From positions 1-37,610 of the forward strand of contig NZ_JAAGPR010000055.1 of the NCBI RefSeq assembly GCF_017104965.1: 37,610 nt of DNA, given 5' to 3'. Below, piece by piece: positions 1 to 8,693 of this stretch. Below the pieces are notes generated by a model. That model did no database searches and was not told where the DNA came from. It saw only the letters and a program-made list of their open reading frames with translations. Source of the stretch: Paraburkholderia sp. Ac-20340. Its GTDB lineage: Bacteria; Pseudomonadota; Gammaproteobacteria; Burkholderiales; Burkholderiaceae. Every line of letters begins with the position of its first letter. The stretch's first letter is position 1. The position numbers and the translations under genes are program-made.

Positions 1-1
1 T

Positions 2-970
2 CTGCGCTGGCGCTTCGCGGCGCTGATGCTGGCGCTGCTCGGCGCGCTCGCGCTCAGCCTCGTTTTCGCGCGCGGCCCGCAAGGCTGGCACTTCAGCAGC
101 TTCACCGAACTCTCGCAGGTGACGATCTGGCGCGCGCCGCGCGCCCTCGCCGCACTCGCCGCCGGCGCGATGCTCGCGGTCGCCGGCACGCTGATGCAGC
201 GCCTGACCGGCAATCCGCTCGCCAGCCCGGAACTGCTCGGCGTCAGCGCGGGCGCGGCGCTCGGCCTGATCGTGCTGGTGATCGGCGTGGGCGGCTGGTT
301 CGATATCGGCAGCGTGGGCGGGGCGAGTCATGCCGCGCGCCTGGCGGCGACCAGCCTCGGCGCACTGGCCGCGCTGCTCGCGATCCTCGCCTTCTCGCAC
401 CGTGCGCGCTACGCGCCGGAGCGCGTGATGCTCGCGGGCGTGGCGATCGGCGCGCTGTTCCAGGCGGTGGTGGCGGTGTCGATCGCCACCGGCGGCGAAC
501 AGGCCGCCACGCTGCTGCAATGGCTTTCCGGTTCCACCTACACGATCACGCCCACCGACGCCGTCTTCGCGCTGCTGCTCTGCGTCGCGCTGTGCGCGCT
601 GCTGCCGTTCACGCAGCGCTGGCTGCAGATCCTGCCGCTGGGCGATGCGTCGGCGCGCGCGCTCGGCGTGCCGATGCGCGGCGCGCGCCTCGCGCTGCTC
701 GTGTTGATCGCGCTGCTCACGGCCGCCGCCACCTTGATCGTCGGGCCGCTGTCGTTCGCGGGCCTGATCGCGCCGCATTTCGCGCGGCTGTTCGGCGCGC
801 GCAAGCCGTTGCAGCAACTCGCGCTGGCCGCGCCCACCGGCGCGCTCACGCTGGTGCTCGCCGACTGGCTCGGCCGCACGCTGCTGATGCCGCGCGAACT
901 GCCCGCAGGACTCGTGGCGACGCTGATCGGCGCGCCTTATCTGATGTGGCTGCTCAGCCGGCGTCGCTGA
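2..970 (+). CDS. FhuB-like siderophore permease, C-terminal part (5' end outside window)
   Basis: Inner-membrane permease of the FecCD family for import of ferric hydroxamate siderophore. The frame is open from base 2 with no start required, so the gene is probably cut by the window edge; an internal ATG lies at 26. Family hallmarks are seen: a polytopic hydrophobic sequence, a QRLTGNPLASPELLGVSAG stretch near the N-terminus, GPLSFAGLIAPHFAR in the coupling region, and an ending of the type ELPAGLVATLIGAPYLMWLL. The sequence before and after the first ATG resembles the second half of the duplicated permease FhuB (about 660 residues), so I infer a double-length permease of which only the C-terminal half is visible. 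The siderophore exporter follows 87 bp downstream on the same strand. A single-length permease with start at 26 cannot be excluded. Confidence 0.85.
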   Translation: MRWRFAALMLALLGALALSLVFARGPQGWHFSSFTELSQVTIWRAPRALAALAAGAMLAVAGTLMQRLTGNPLASPELLGVSAGAALGLIVLVIGVGGWFDIGSVGGASHAARLAATSLGALAALLAILAFSHRARYAPERVMLAGVAIGALFQAVVAVSIATGGEQAATLLQWLSGSTYTITPTDAVFALLLCVALCALLPFTQRWLQILPLGDASARALGVPMRGARLALLVLIALLTAAATLIVGPLSFAGLIAPHFARLFGARKPLQQLALAAPTGALTLVLADWLGRTLLMPRELPAGLVATLIGAPYLMWLLSRRR

Positions 971-1057
971 GCTTGCCGCTGTTGTGATGAACGCTGTGGA
1001 ACACCGTGCCGCACTCCGGTGCGCGCGCATGAACTTCTGAAATTTCTGGGGAACACG

Positions 1058-2791
1058 ATGCTTGCGCAATTGCTAAGACTGCTCAGACGCCTTTGGCCGA
1101 TCACCGTGCTGGCCACGATGATGGGCGCGGCGAGCGGGATCGCCACCGCCGCCCTGCTGGCCGTCACCAACCGCACGCTGCAAAGCGGCACCGACGCCCT
1201 GCCCACCCTGCTGCTGAGCTTCGCGGGACTGTGCGCGATCGCGCTGATCGGCGAGGTGGTCTCGGATATCGGCAACAACATCGTCGGGCAGCGCGTGATC
1301 GCGATGCTGCGCAAGGATCTGAGCGAGCGCATTCTGGCCGCGCCCATCGGCCAGATCGAGCAGTTCCGCAGCCATCGGCTCGTGACCGCGCTCAATCAGG
1401 ATATCGATACGATCAGCTCGTTTTCCTTCATGTTTTCGAGCCTCGCCATCGCCACGGCGACGATTCTCGGCTGCCTCGGCTATCTGCTGGTGCTGTCGCC
1501 GGTCATGCTGCTGATCGCGATTGCCGCGATTGCCATCGGCTCGGTGGTGCAGACGCTCGCGCGCCGCGTGGGCATCGGCCGTTTCGGTCAGGCGCGCGCC
1601 GCCGAAGACCGCCTGCAAAAACACTATCGCTCGATCACCGACGGCGCGAAGGAACTGCGCCTGAACGGCCAGCGCCGCCGCTTCGTCTTCGATAACGAAC
1701 TGAGCGGCACCATCGACGAAATCCAGCGCCTGCGCGTGCGCGCGGCGAACGTGTTCGTGTCGGCCAATGCGTTCGGCTCGCTGCTGTTCTTTATCGTGGT
1801 CGGATTGATGCTCGCGCTGCAGCACGGCGTGGCGGGCGCGGACCGCGCCATCGCCACCGGCTTCGTGCTGGTGCTGCTGTACATGAAGGGGCCGATCCAG
1901 GAGATCGTCGGCGCGCTGCCGTCGATCGGCCGCGCGCAGGTGGCGTTCCAGCGCATCGCCGAACTGCAGGCGCGCTTTTCGACGCGCGAACCGGCTCTGG
2001 TGGTCGAAGGCGCAAACGTACAACCTGGCGCGCAAAGCTGGGAAAACTTCACGTCGATCTCGCTCGATCACGCGCATTACCGCTTCGCCGCGCCGCTCGC
2101 CACTGGCGACGACGATAAAAACAAGCACGCGGATCAAAACGATTCGCCCGCGCCTGGCGGCTTCGCGCTCGGTCCGGTCGATCTGACCATCGCGCGCGGC
2201 GAGACGCTCTTTATCGTCGGCGAAAACGGCTGCGGCAAGACCACGCTGATCAAGCTGCTGCTCGGCCTCTATCGTCCCGATGCGGGGCAGTTGCAAGTGG
2301 ACGGCCAGCCCGTCGACGACCGCGATCTCGACGCTTATCGCCAGCTCTTTTCGGCGGTGTTTTCCGACTACTACCTGTTCGACACGCTGATTCCGGGCGA
2401 AGCGCGCCTGGGCGCTCAGGCGCAGCGCTATCTCGAACGCCTCGAAATCGCCCATAAGGTGCAGGTGCGCGACGGCGCGTTCACCACCACCGATCTCTCG
2501 ACCGGCCAGCGCAAGCGGCTCGCGCTCGTGCACGCGTATCTCGAACAGCGCCCGGTGATGGTGCTCGACGAATGGGCCGCCGATCAGGACCCGACCTTCC
2601 GCCGCGTGTTCTACACCGAGATCCTGCCGGACCTGAAGCGCCAGGGCAAAACGCTGATCGTGATTTCGCACGACGACCGTTATTTCGATGCGTCGGATCG
2701 CTATATCCGGCTGGAGAACGGCCGCATCGTCGAGGAAGTGCGTCCGCAGCGCGCCGGCGAAGTCCAGCCCGCTCGCGCCGACGCGCACTGA
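1058..2791 (+). CDS. Cyclic-peptide/siderophore ABC exporter (PvdE/SyrD family)
   Basis: Fused membrane-ATPase half-transporter of 577 aa that moves a peptide siderophore or its precursor across the inner membrane. Residues 1-300 hold about six membrane segments. The C-terminal nucleotide-binding domain has Walker A GENGCGKTT (about residue 388), the signature LSTGQRKRLAL, and Walker B VMVLDEWAADQDP, the last form being typical of the PvdE/SyrD cyclic-peptide exporters. I chose the ATG at 1058, preceded by CTGGGG, over an upstream GTG at 1019 because the protein then begins with the usual hydrophobic helix. It sits between the permease and an acylase in one direction, matching OrbE-type exporters of Burkholderia siderophore clusters. 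A poorly conserved acidic linker of about 25 residues precedes the ATPase domain. Confidence 0.93.
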   Translation: MLAQLLRLLRRLWPITVLATMMGAASGIATAALLAVTNRTLQSGTDALPTLLLSFAGLCAIALIGEVVSDIGNNIVGQRVIAMLRKDLSERILAAPIGQIEQFRSHRLVTALNQDIDTISSFSFMFSSLAIATATILGCLGYLLVLSPVMLLIAIAAIAIGSVVQTLARRVGIGRFGQARAAEDRLQKHYRSITDGAKELRLNGQRRRFVFDNELSGTIDEIQRLRVRAANVFVSANAFGSLLFFIVVGLMLALQHGVAGADRAIATGFVLVLLYMKGPIQEIVGALPSIGRAQVAFQRIAELQARFSTREPALVVEGANVQPGAQSWENFTSISLDHAHYRFAAPLATGDDDKNKHADQNDSPAPGGFALGPVDLTIARGETLFIVGENGCGKTTLIKLLLGLYRPDAGQLQVDGQPVDDRDLDAYRQLFSAVFSDYYLFDTLIPGEARLGAQAQRYLERLEIAHKVQVRDGAFTTTDLSTGQRKRLALVHAYLEQRPVMVLDEWAADQDPTFRRVFYTEILPDLKRQGKTLIVISHDDRYFDASDRYIRLENGRIVEEVRPQRAGEVQPARADAH

Positions 2792-2843
2792 AGCTCGCAC
2801 AAGCTCGCACAAGCGCACACCAACGCAACCGATACCGAAAGCC

Positions 2844-5333
2844 ATGCCCGATTTTTCGTTCGCTCACCGCCTTCGCCAGCTTCATCGCCAGCTTGACGCT
2901 TTGCGCGCGCCGGCCGCGCTCGGCGGCGCGCTGGCCGTCGCGCTGCTGCTGCAAAGCTGCGCCACGCCGTCGCGCGATACGCAGACGTCGTTCGCCCCGC
3001 AAGGCGGCCCGTACCAGGTCGATATCCGCCGCACCGCGCTCGGCATTCCGCACGTGAAAGCCGACGACTGGGGCAGCCTCGGCTACGGCTATGGCTACAG
3101 TCAGGCCGAAGACAATCTCTGCACGATGGCCGAAGCCTTCGTGACCTATCGCGGCGAGCGCTCGCGCTACTTCGGCCCGCAGGCGCGGCCCGAAACCGGC
3201 GCGACCTTCGGCCAGCCGGACAATCTGGACGCCGACTTCTTCTTCCGCTTCGTCGCCGACGATGCCGCCGTCGCCCGTTACCGCGACAGCCAGACGCCGA
3301 CCATGCGCAAGCTGATCGACGGTTTCGTCGATGGCTACAACCGCTATGCGGGCGAAGTGCGCGCGGGCGATCACGCAGGCGCGCACGCGGCCTGCCGCGG
3401 CGCGGCGTGGCTCACGCCGATTGCCCGCGCCGACGTCTACCGCCGCCTCTACGCCGCGAATCTCGCCGGCGGCGAAGCGCGCTTCGTCGCGGCGATCGCG
3501 ACCGCGCAGCCGCCCGCCGCCCAGGCCGCCGCCGAACCTCACGCCGCCATCGGCCAACGCGCCGAAACGCTTGCCGCAACCGCGCCACTCGAATACGTGG
3601 GCGGTCAGGCGGGCATCGGCAGCAACGCCCTCGCCTTTGGCGCGGACGCGACCCACGACGGCCGCGCGCTGCTGTTCGGCAATCCGCACTGGTTCTGGAC
3701 CGGCCCCGACCGCTTCTACCAGGCACAGCTGACGATTCCCGGCCAGCTCGATGTGAGCGGCGTGTCGTTCCTCGGCGTGCCGCTGATCGTGATGGGCTTC
3801 AACCAGAACGTCGCGTGGACCCACACGGTTTCCAGCGCAAAGCGCTTCGGCGTGTTCCAGCTCAAGCTGGTGCCGGGCGCGCCCACGCGCTACGTCTACG
3901 ACGGCCACGAAGAAGCCATGACGCCGGTGCGCCTGAACGTGCAGGCGCGCGCCGCCGACGGCACGCTGCACACCGTCACGCGCACGCTCTACCGTTCGCG
4001 CTTCGGCCCGCTGGTGAATCTGGGCGCGCTGTCGCCCGCGCTCGGCTGGAACGCGCAGCAGGCCTTCGCGCTGCGCGACATCAACGCCGATAACTTCCGC
4101 GTATTCGAAAACTTCCTCGACTGGGGCCAGGCGCGCTCGCTCGACGATTTCATCGCGATCCAGAAACGCAACGCGGCGGTGCCGTGGGTCAACACGTTCG
4201 CGATCGGGCGCGGCGATCCGCGTGCCTGGTATGCGGATATCGGCGCGGTGCCGGACGTGAGCGCCGCGCTCGCGCAGCGCTGCACGCCGCCGCTCGGGCA
4301 CGCTGTCGCCGCGCGCATGCCGGGCCTGCCCTTCCTCGACGGTTCGCGCAGCGACTGCGACTGGCAGAGCAATGCGCAGGCAGCGCAGCCCGGCGCCATG
4401 CCGGCCGCCGATCTGCCCTCGCTCGCGCGCCGCGATTACGTCGGCAATTTCAACGGCAGCTACTGGCTCACCAATCCGGCCGCGCCGCTGACGGGCTTCG
4501 CGCCGGTGGTCGGCGAAACCGGTACGGCGCAGTCGCTGCGCACGCGTCTGGGTCACGAGATCGCCGCGCAGCAGATGGCGCAGCCGGGCCGCGTGAACCC
4601 CGCCTCGCTGATGCAAAGCGTGCTCGACAGCCGCGCGATGTCGGCTGTGCTGTTCAAGGATGCGGTGCTCGCGCGCGTCTGCACGCCCGCCGCGACCGCA
4701 CACGACGCCGATCTGCACGAAGCCTGCAGCGTGCTGGCCGCCTGGAACGACGAAGGCAGCGCGAACGCACGCGGCGCGACGCTGTGGGACGTCTACTGGA
4801 AGCAGCTCGCGGCGATCCCGGCGCAGCAGCTCTATGCCGTGCCCTTCGATCCGCAGCAGCCGCTGACGACGCCTGCGGGCATCGCCGCCGACCCGGCCAC
4901 GCTCACCGCCGCGCTGCGCAAGGCGATCGCCACGCTGCGCGCCGCGGGTCTCGCGCTCGATGCGCCGCACGACGCCGCGCTCTACGTGCAGCGCGACGAC
5001 GCACGCATCGGCCTGTACGGCGGCTGCGACGCCGAAGGCTATTTCACGGCGGCCTGCGCCATGCATCCGTTCGATAAGGAAGCCGAATCGATGAACCGCA
5101 ACCCGAACGGCAACACGTATCTGCAAGTGGTGTCGTTCGACGATCACGGCGTCCTCGCGCATACGCTGATCGCCTCGTCCGAATCCGACGATCCGGCCTC
5201 GCCGCATTACGCCGATGGCGTGCGCGCCTACGCGGCGCAGCGCTGGCTGGCCGTGCCGTTCACCGAAGAAGCGATCACGCGCGATACGCAGAGCCGCCGC
5301 GTGCTCAGCAGCCCGTCCACGCAGATGCAATAA
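2844..5333 (+). CDS. Penicillin acylase-family Ntn hydrolase, predicted lipoprotein
   Basis: Amidohydrolase of the penicillin/AHL acylase (PvdQ, QuiP) family, 829 aa, made as a proenzyme that cleaves itself before a catalytic serine. The start at 2844 gives a hydrophobic signal segment ending in lipobox LLQSC (Cys39), so the mature protein should be lipid-anchored in the periplasm. The autocleavage site is GIGSNALAFG with Ser260 as the predicted N-terminal nucleophile; the preceding part forms the small chain and a spacer. In pyoverdine synthesis PvdQ removes an acyl chain from the precursor in the periplasm. Its place 52 bp after the siderophore exporter suggests a similar maturation job, which is inference. 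The alternative is a beta-lactam or homoserine-lactone acylase. The frame is also open upstream, but the lipobox fixes the start. Confidence 0.88.
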   Translation: MPDFSFAHRLRQLHRQLDALRAPAALGGALAVALLLQSCATPSRDTQTSFAPQGGPYQVDIRRTALGIPHVKADDWGSLGYGYGYSQAEDNLCTMAEAFVTYRGERSRYFGPQARPETGATFGQPDNLDADFFFRFVADDAAVARYRDSQTPTMRKLIDGFVDGYNRYAGEVRAGDHAGAHAACRGAAWLTPIARADVYRRLYAANLAGGEARFVAAIATAQPPAAQAAAEPHAAIGQRAETLAATAPLEYVGGQAGIGSNALAFGADATHDGRALLFGNPHWFWTGPDRFYQAQLTIPGQLDVSGVSFLGVPLIVMGFNQNVAWTHTVSSAKRFGVFQLKLVPGAPTRYVYDGHEEAMTPVRLNVQARAADGTLHTVTRTLYRSRFGPLVNLGALSPALGWNAQQAFALRDINADNFRVFENFLDWGQARSLDDFIAIQKRNAAVPWVNTFAIGRGDPRAWYADIGAVPDVSAALAQRCTPPLGHAVAARMPGLPFLDGSRSDCDWQSNAQAAQPGAMPAADLPSLARRDYVGNFNGSYWLTNPAAPLTGFAPVVGETGTAQSLRTRLGHEIAAQQMAQPGRVNPASLMQSVLDSRAMSAVLFKDAVLARVCTPAATAHDADLHEACSVLAAWNDEGSANARGATLWDVYWKQLAAIPAQQLYAVPFDPQQPLTTPAGIAADPATLTAALRKAIATLRAAGLALDAPHDAALYVQRDDARIGLYGGCDAEGYFTAACAMHPFDKEAESMNRNPNGNTYLQVVSFDDHGVLAHTLIASSESDDPASPHYADGVRAYAAQRWLAVPFTEEAITRDTQSRRVLSSPSTQMQ

Positions 5334-5361
5334 CCCGACACTGGCATGGAGGACCGACCGC

Positions 5362-6210
5362 ATGTCATATCTCGCCTCGCAAACGGAACTCACCCCGCGC
5401 TACGGCCGGCGGCTGTCGCGCAGCCGCGCAGCGCGCAGCGCGTCGAACTCGCCCGTCTTCACGACGCACCGGCTCACGCGGCGCTATCCCGCGCAGCTCA
5501 AGATGCCCGATGCCGGCGTGCTGCATCTGTGGCGCTTTCGCGCCAGCTGGCTGCCGGTGGCGATCCACGAAAGCGAAAAATGGCTGTCCGACGCCGAGCG
5601 TAATCGCGCGCGCTTTCATCCGAACGCGGCGCTGCGCCATCGCTATATCGCGAGCCGCGTGATGCTGCGCTGGATCGGCGCGAATCTGACTGGCTTGCCG
5701 CCACGCGAAGTGCAGATCGTCGATGGACATGGCGAGCATCGCGGCGCGCAGATCGTGGTCGGCGATCGGTGTTTGAGTGTGGATATCGCGTTTGGCGGCA
5801 TCTGGGTGTTGATCGGCATCGGGCCGTCGACGCTGGGACTGGGCATTACGATGCCGCGTCCCGGCAGCGAAACCAGCGGCGCGGAGGACCTCGCGCGCGC
5901 GAGCGTGTGGGAATTCGCCCAGGCCAGCACGCGCCGCCAGCAGGAAGACGCCAGCCGCCGCCACGCCGATGCGCTGCGCCGCACCGCGCGCCACACCAGC
6001 CTGTCGGGCGCGATGCGGGTCGAAGACGCGACGGCGGCAGGCGACGACCTCGACGAACTCGACGAAGACAGCCCCGCCGTCTGGATCGATCTCGCCGACG
6101 AAGGCCGCTGGCATGTGATCGACGTGCCGATGCCCGGCGAGATTCGCGGCGCGATTTCGGTCGCGCAGCCGGTCAGGCAGATTCACGCGGTAGGCTGGAT
6201 CGGGCCTTAA
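5362..6210 (+). CDS. Degenerate phosphopantetheinyl-transferase-like protein
   Basis: 282 aa, start ATG at 5362 with GGAGGA 10 bases before it. Residues about 50-160 follow the outline of the Sfp-type PPTase N-terminal half: a VLHLWRF strand, WLSDAERNRARF, RHRYIASRVMLRWI and GLPPREVQI all have counterparts in PPTases. The later motifs are missing: there is no FNLSHS block, the GVDIE metal site is replaced by GLGITM, and no WTxKEA motif follows. The last 110 residues are acidic and unlike PPTases. I infer a pseudoenzyme, perhaps a regulatory or scaffolding protein of siderophore assembly. It lies 28 bp after the acylase and its stop overlaps the stop of the true PPTase on the other strand. The family assignment is by eye and moderate. 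Confidence 0.75.
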   Translation: MSYLASQTELTPRYGRRLSRSRAARSASNSPVFTTHRLTRRYPAQLKMPDAGVLHLWRFRASWLPVAIHESEKWLSDAERNRARFHPNAALRHRYIASRVMLRWIGANLTGLPPREVQIVDGHGEHRGAQIVVGDRCLSVDIAFGGIWVLIGIGPSTLGLGITMPRPGSETSGAEDLARASVWEFAQASTRRQQEDASRRHADALRRTARHTSLSGAMRVEDATAAGDDLDELDEDSPAVWIDLADEGRWHVIDVPMPGEIRGAISVAQPVRQIHAVGWIGP

Positions 6211-7001
6211 GCGCCGGTGCGCGCGCTGCTGCCGGGCTTTGCAAAGGCGAGGCAGCAGGCGTAGCCGGGCAGATCGTCGAGCCAGCGGTAGTGCAACTGG
6301 CTGGCCGCGCCGAACTCCGCGGCGCTGCCAACCACGTGCGGCGATGCGGCACGCTCCACGCCGCCCTCGCCCGCCAGATCGACGCCCAGCGCCAGCAGTC
6401 CGTGCGCGATGCCCAGACCCAGCGCTTTGAGCAAGGCTTCCTTCGCGGTCCAGCAGTGCATGAACAGCGCGGCCTGCGATGGCGGCGGCGCGCTGTCGAG
6501 CGCCTGCCGCTCGGCGGGCGTGCATACGAGCCGCGAGAGCCCGCGCCAGTCGATCGACGCGTTGTGCTGCTCGATGTCGATACCGACCTCGCGCGTGCGG
6601 GAAAGCGCGATCAACGCGTGATTGCCCGCGTGCGAGACGTTGAACGATAGCCCGATGTGATCCTGCAACTGCGGCTTGCCGCGCTCGGAAAAGACGAAGC
6701 GCAGCGCGTCGGGCGCATCGCCGATGGCATCGGCGAGCAACTGGCGCAACACCGAGCGCGTGACGGCAAAACGGATCTGATCGGCGCGCTGGAGATAGCG
6801 CTGGGCCCTGGCGCGCTCGGCATCGTCGAGAAAAGGCGCGTCGGCGGGCGTCTGCGCGAAGTCGAAGTCGACACGCCAGAGCGCGATATCGTCGGGCCAA
6901 CGGCCGCGCGCGGCGAGCCGCTGCGGTCGAGCGCCGGCGCTTTGCGTCGCCGGGCTGATGGGTTGTCCGGCGTCGGGCCGGGCTGAAGCATCGAACACCA
7001 T
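6207..7001 (-). CDS. 4'-phosphopantetheinyl transferase, Sfp type
   Basis: Transfers the phosphopantetheine arm of CoA to carrier domains of non-ribosomal peptide synthetases; 264 aa from the ATG at 7001. The motifs stand in order: ALWRVDFD, LDDAERARAQRY, the FSERGKPQL segment, LSFNVSHAGNHALIALS, VGIDIE (magnesium site) and WTAKEALLKALGLGI. Length is normal for the Sfp class. It is convergent with the degenerate paralogue, their stop codons overlapping by three bases. A Fur-box-like sequence lies about 35-55 bp upstream, consistent with iron control and with priming of the siderophore synthetases that should lie left of the window. In-frame sequence extends upstream of 7001, but it would read through the Fur-like site and lacks PPTase similarity. 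Confidence 0.93.
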   Translation of the reverse strand: MVFDASARPDAGQPISPATQSAGARPQRLAARGRWPDDIALWRVDFDFAQTPADAPFLDDAERARAQRYLQRADQIRFAVTRSVLRQLLADAIGDAPDALRFVFSERGKPQLQDHIGLSFNVSHAGNHALIALSRTREVGIDIEQHNASIDWRGLSRLVCTPAERQALDSAPPPSQAALFMHCWTAKEALLKALGLGIAHGLLALGVDLAGEGGVERAASPHVVGSAAEFGAASQLHYRWLDDLPGYACCLAFAKPGSSARTGA

Positions 7002-7033
7002 CCGCTTATGCCATCGCTTGAAAAATGAACTTT

Positions 7034-7056
7034 GAATGATAATGCATCTTATTACC
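7034..7056. promoter_or_regulatory. Fur-box-like sequence between PPTase and AraC genes
   Basis: The A/T-rich stretch contains ATGATAATGCATCTTATTA, close to the Fur consensus GATAATGATAATCATTATC over its left half and imperfectly palindromic. It stands out in a GC-rich intergenic space upstream of the PPTase (minus strand) and about 110 bp upstream of the AraC regulator (plus strand). Iron repression of the PPTase is the likely meaning. Confidence 0.6.
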
Positions 7057-7162
7057 GACGCAAAAGCTATACTGCCCCGGTCGATCAAGACCGCAGACAG
7101 ATCGCTGAAAACGGGCAAAACCGGACGATAGCGCCCGCAGCCGCCTTGCCAGCTGGAATGTT

Positions 7163-8005
7163 ATGGAAGACTTTTCGAATCGAACGGACAACGCGCTCAT
7201 CATGCCCGATCCGGCCGCCGCCGCGGCGCCGGAGGACGTTCTGCCGCCCGTGTACGGCGAGGCGATCGAGTACGAAGCGGGCGCGCGCGAATTCGCGCAC
7301 CGGCATGCTCACGCCCAGTTGCTCTACGCCACGAGCGGGTTGATCCGCGTACGCACGCCGGCCGCGAGCTGGGTCGTGACGCCCGATTGCGCGATGCTCG
7401 TGCCGCCTTTCGTCGAACACGAACTGGAGATGGTCGGCAAGGTGGGGTTTCGCACGCTCTATCTCGATCCGTGTCCGCTGAACGCCGCCGACGAAGGCCG
7501 TCTATTGCCGGTCGGCGGGCTGCTGCGCGAGGCGATTCTCGCGCTCGTGAAGGAGCCCGCGCGAACGCGCGCGCCCGGCAGTCTCGCCGATATCCTCACC
7601 CAGTTGATCGTCAAACTGCTCGCCGCGGCCACGCCCGCCGACGAACCGCCCGGCCGCCTGCCGCTGCCGCAGCATCCGCGTCTGCACCGCATCTGCCAGG
7701 CGCTGATCGAAGAGCCCGCCAACAGCGATTCGCTCGAACATTGGGGCGACCGTTTCGGCGCGAGTTCGCGCACGCTCGCGCGGCATTTCCAGCGCGAAAC
7801 CGGCATGCCGTTCGCGAAATGGCGCGAGGAAATGCGCGTGTCGGAAGCGATGTGCCTGCTGTCCACGCATACGCCCATCGACGAAGTGGCCCGCTATCTC
7901 GGTTACGCCGACGCCAGTTCCTTCGCCGTGATGTTCAAGCGCGTGCTGCATATGACGCCGGTGAAATACCAGTCGATGATGCGCTCGGGTGTGGTAGAGG
8001 CGTAG
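7163..8005 (+). CDS. AraC-family transcriptional regulator with cupin N-terminus
   Basis: 280 aa. Residues about 35-110 read as a cupin sensor domain (REFAHRHAHAQLLYATSG, then TPDCAMLVPPFVEHE). The C-terminal hundred residues form the double helix-turn-helix of AraC proteins: LEHWGDRFGASSRTLARHFQRETG, then the second helix pair ending in VARYLGYADASSFAVMFKRVLHMTPVKY. Such cupin-AraC proteins usually sense a small molecule and control a neighbouring transporter or enzyme. It is divergent from the PPTase, with the Fur-like site between them, so it may take part in siderophore control, but nothing in the sequence names its ligand. A second in-frame Met lies at codon 14 (7202). Confidence 0.92.
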   Translation: MEDFSNRTDNALIMPDPAAAAAPEDVLPPVYGEAIEYEAGAREFAHRHAHAQLLYATSGLIRVRTPAASWVVTPDCAMLVPPFVEHELEMVGKVGFRTLYLDPCPLNAADEGRLLPVGGLLREAILALVKEPARTRAPGSLADILTQLIVKLLAAATPADEPPGRLPLPQHPRLHRICQALIEEPANSDSLEHWGDRFGASSRTLARHFQRETGMPFAKWREEMRVSEAMCLLSTHTPIDEVARYLGYADASSFAVMFKRVLHMTPVKYQSMMRSGVVEA

Positions 8006-8040
8006 TGTCTCGCCGGACGCTGGCCGTCCTGGCTGGCGCA

Positions 8041-8066
8041 GTCGCACACAGTCGCGCACAGTCGCG
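8041..8066. repeat. Short tandem direct repeat (10-bp unit)
   Basis: Two full copies and one partial copy of a GTCGCRCACA unit lie head to tail between the AraC gene and the next secreted-protein gene. This could be replication slippage; no function is evident. Confidence 0.5.
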
Positions 8067-8177
8067 TTAATTGAGCGGTTTTCTGCGCTGTTTTCGCCGC
8101 TGCTTGTGGCTAGCTCGCACGCTTACAATCAAGGGCCAATGATTGACCCACGAATCGTTCCGATTGCAGAGAAAGCT

Positions 8178-8627
8178 ATGAGCGCCCAAGCACTTTCACA
8201 TCATGACTGGCGCCGCGCGCCGCGGCTTCTGACTTGTCTCGCCGTAGCGTCGGCGGCGCTGGCCGCATCGGCCGTTCATGCGGCGGGCTGGACCACCGTG
8301 GCGTCCGTGCCGAACCGATGGACCGAATCGGTCAACACCGATTCCATCGTGCGCGAAGGCGCCATTCGCCGCGCCTGGATTCAGATTCGCTACGCCGAGC
8401 CCACGGCGATTTCGCACGCGCTCGCGCCGGTAACGTTGCTCAAGCAACGAATCGCGTTCGACTGCAAAAAACATCAGACCTCGCTGACCAGCCGCCTGAG
8501 CTACGACGCGCAAGGCCAGTTGCTGGATCGCGTCGACACGCTGCCCACGGTCAGCAACGAAACCTTCACCGATGTCGAACCCGACACCGAACTCGACCGG
8601 GCGCTCAAGTTCGTCTGCGCCTCGTAA
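8178..8627 (+). CDS. Secreted surface-adhesin protein E-like protein
   Basis: 149 aa from the ATG at 8178. A signal peptide is clear: basic start, then a hydrophobic run ending ASAVHAAG, with likely cleavage after Ala37 or nearby. The mature part begins GWTTVASVP and carries the spread-out pattern of the surface-adhesin protein E family: a tryptophan near the start, VNTDSIVREG, RAWIQIRYAEP, and a single cysteine in AFDCKK with a partner near the C-terminus (FVCAS). These proteins are periplasmic or surface-exposed and of ill-defined role. It is monocistronic. An ATG at 8139 would lengthen the N-terminus to no benefit. Confidence 0.72.
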   Translation: MSAQALSHHDWRRAPRLLTCLAVASAALAASAVHAAGWTTVASVPNRWTESVNTDSIVREGAIRRAWIQIRYAEPTAISHALAPVTLLKQRIAFDCKKHQTSLTSRLSYDAQGQLLDRVDTLPTVSNETFTDVEPDTELDRALKFVCAS

Positions 8628-8693
8628 CCATTCGCATACCGTAACAATGCGCGGCTCCGCCGGGCGGAACCGCGCGCTGCTTCTCACTGCCGG

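Noticed and set aside
1073..2845. 590-codon minus-strand frame opposite the ABC exporter
   Set aside because: Shadow of the exporter gene, with no domain-like sequence and biased composition.
2481..5393. 970-codon open frame on the minus strand across the acylase gene
   Set aside because: Arginine- and histidine-rich low-complexity translation typical of the reverse strand of a high-GC gene; the plus-strand acylase has full family motifs.
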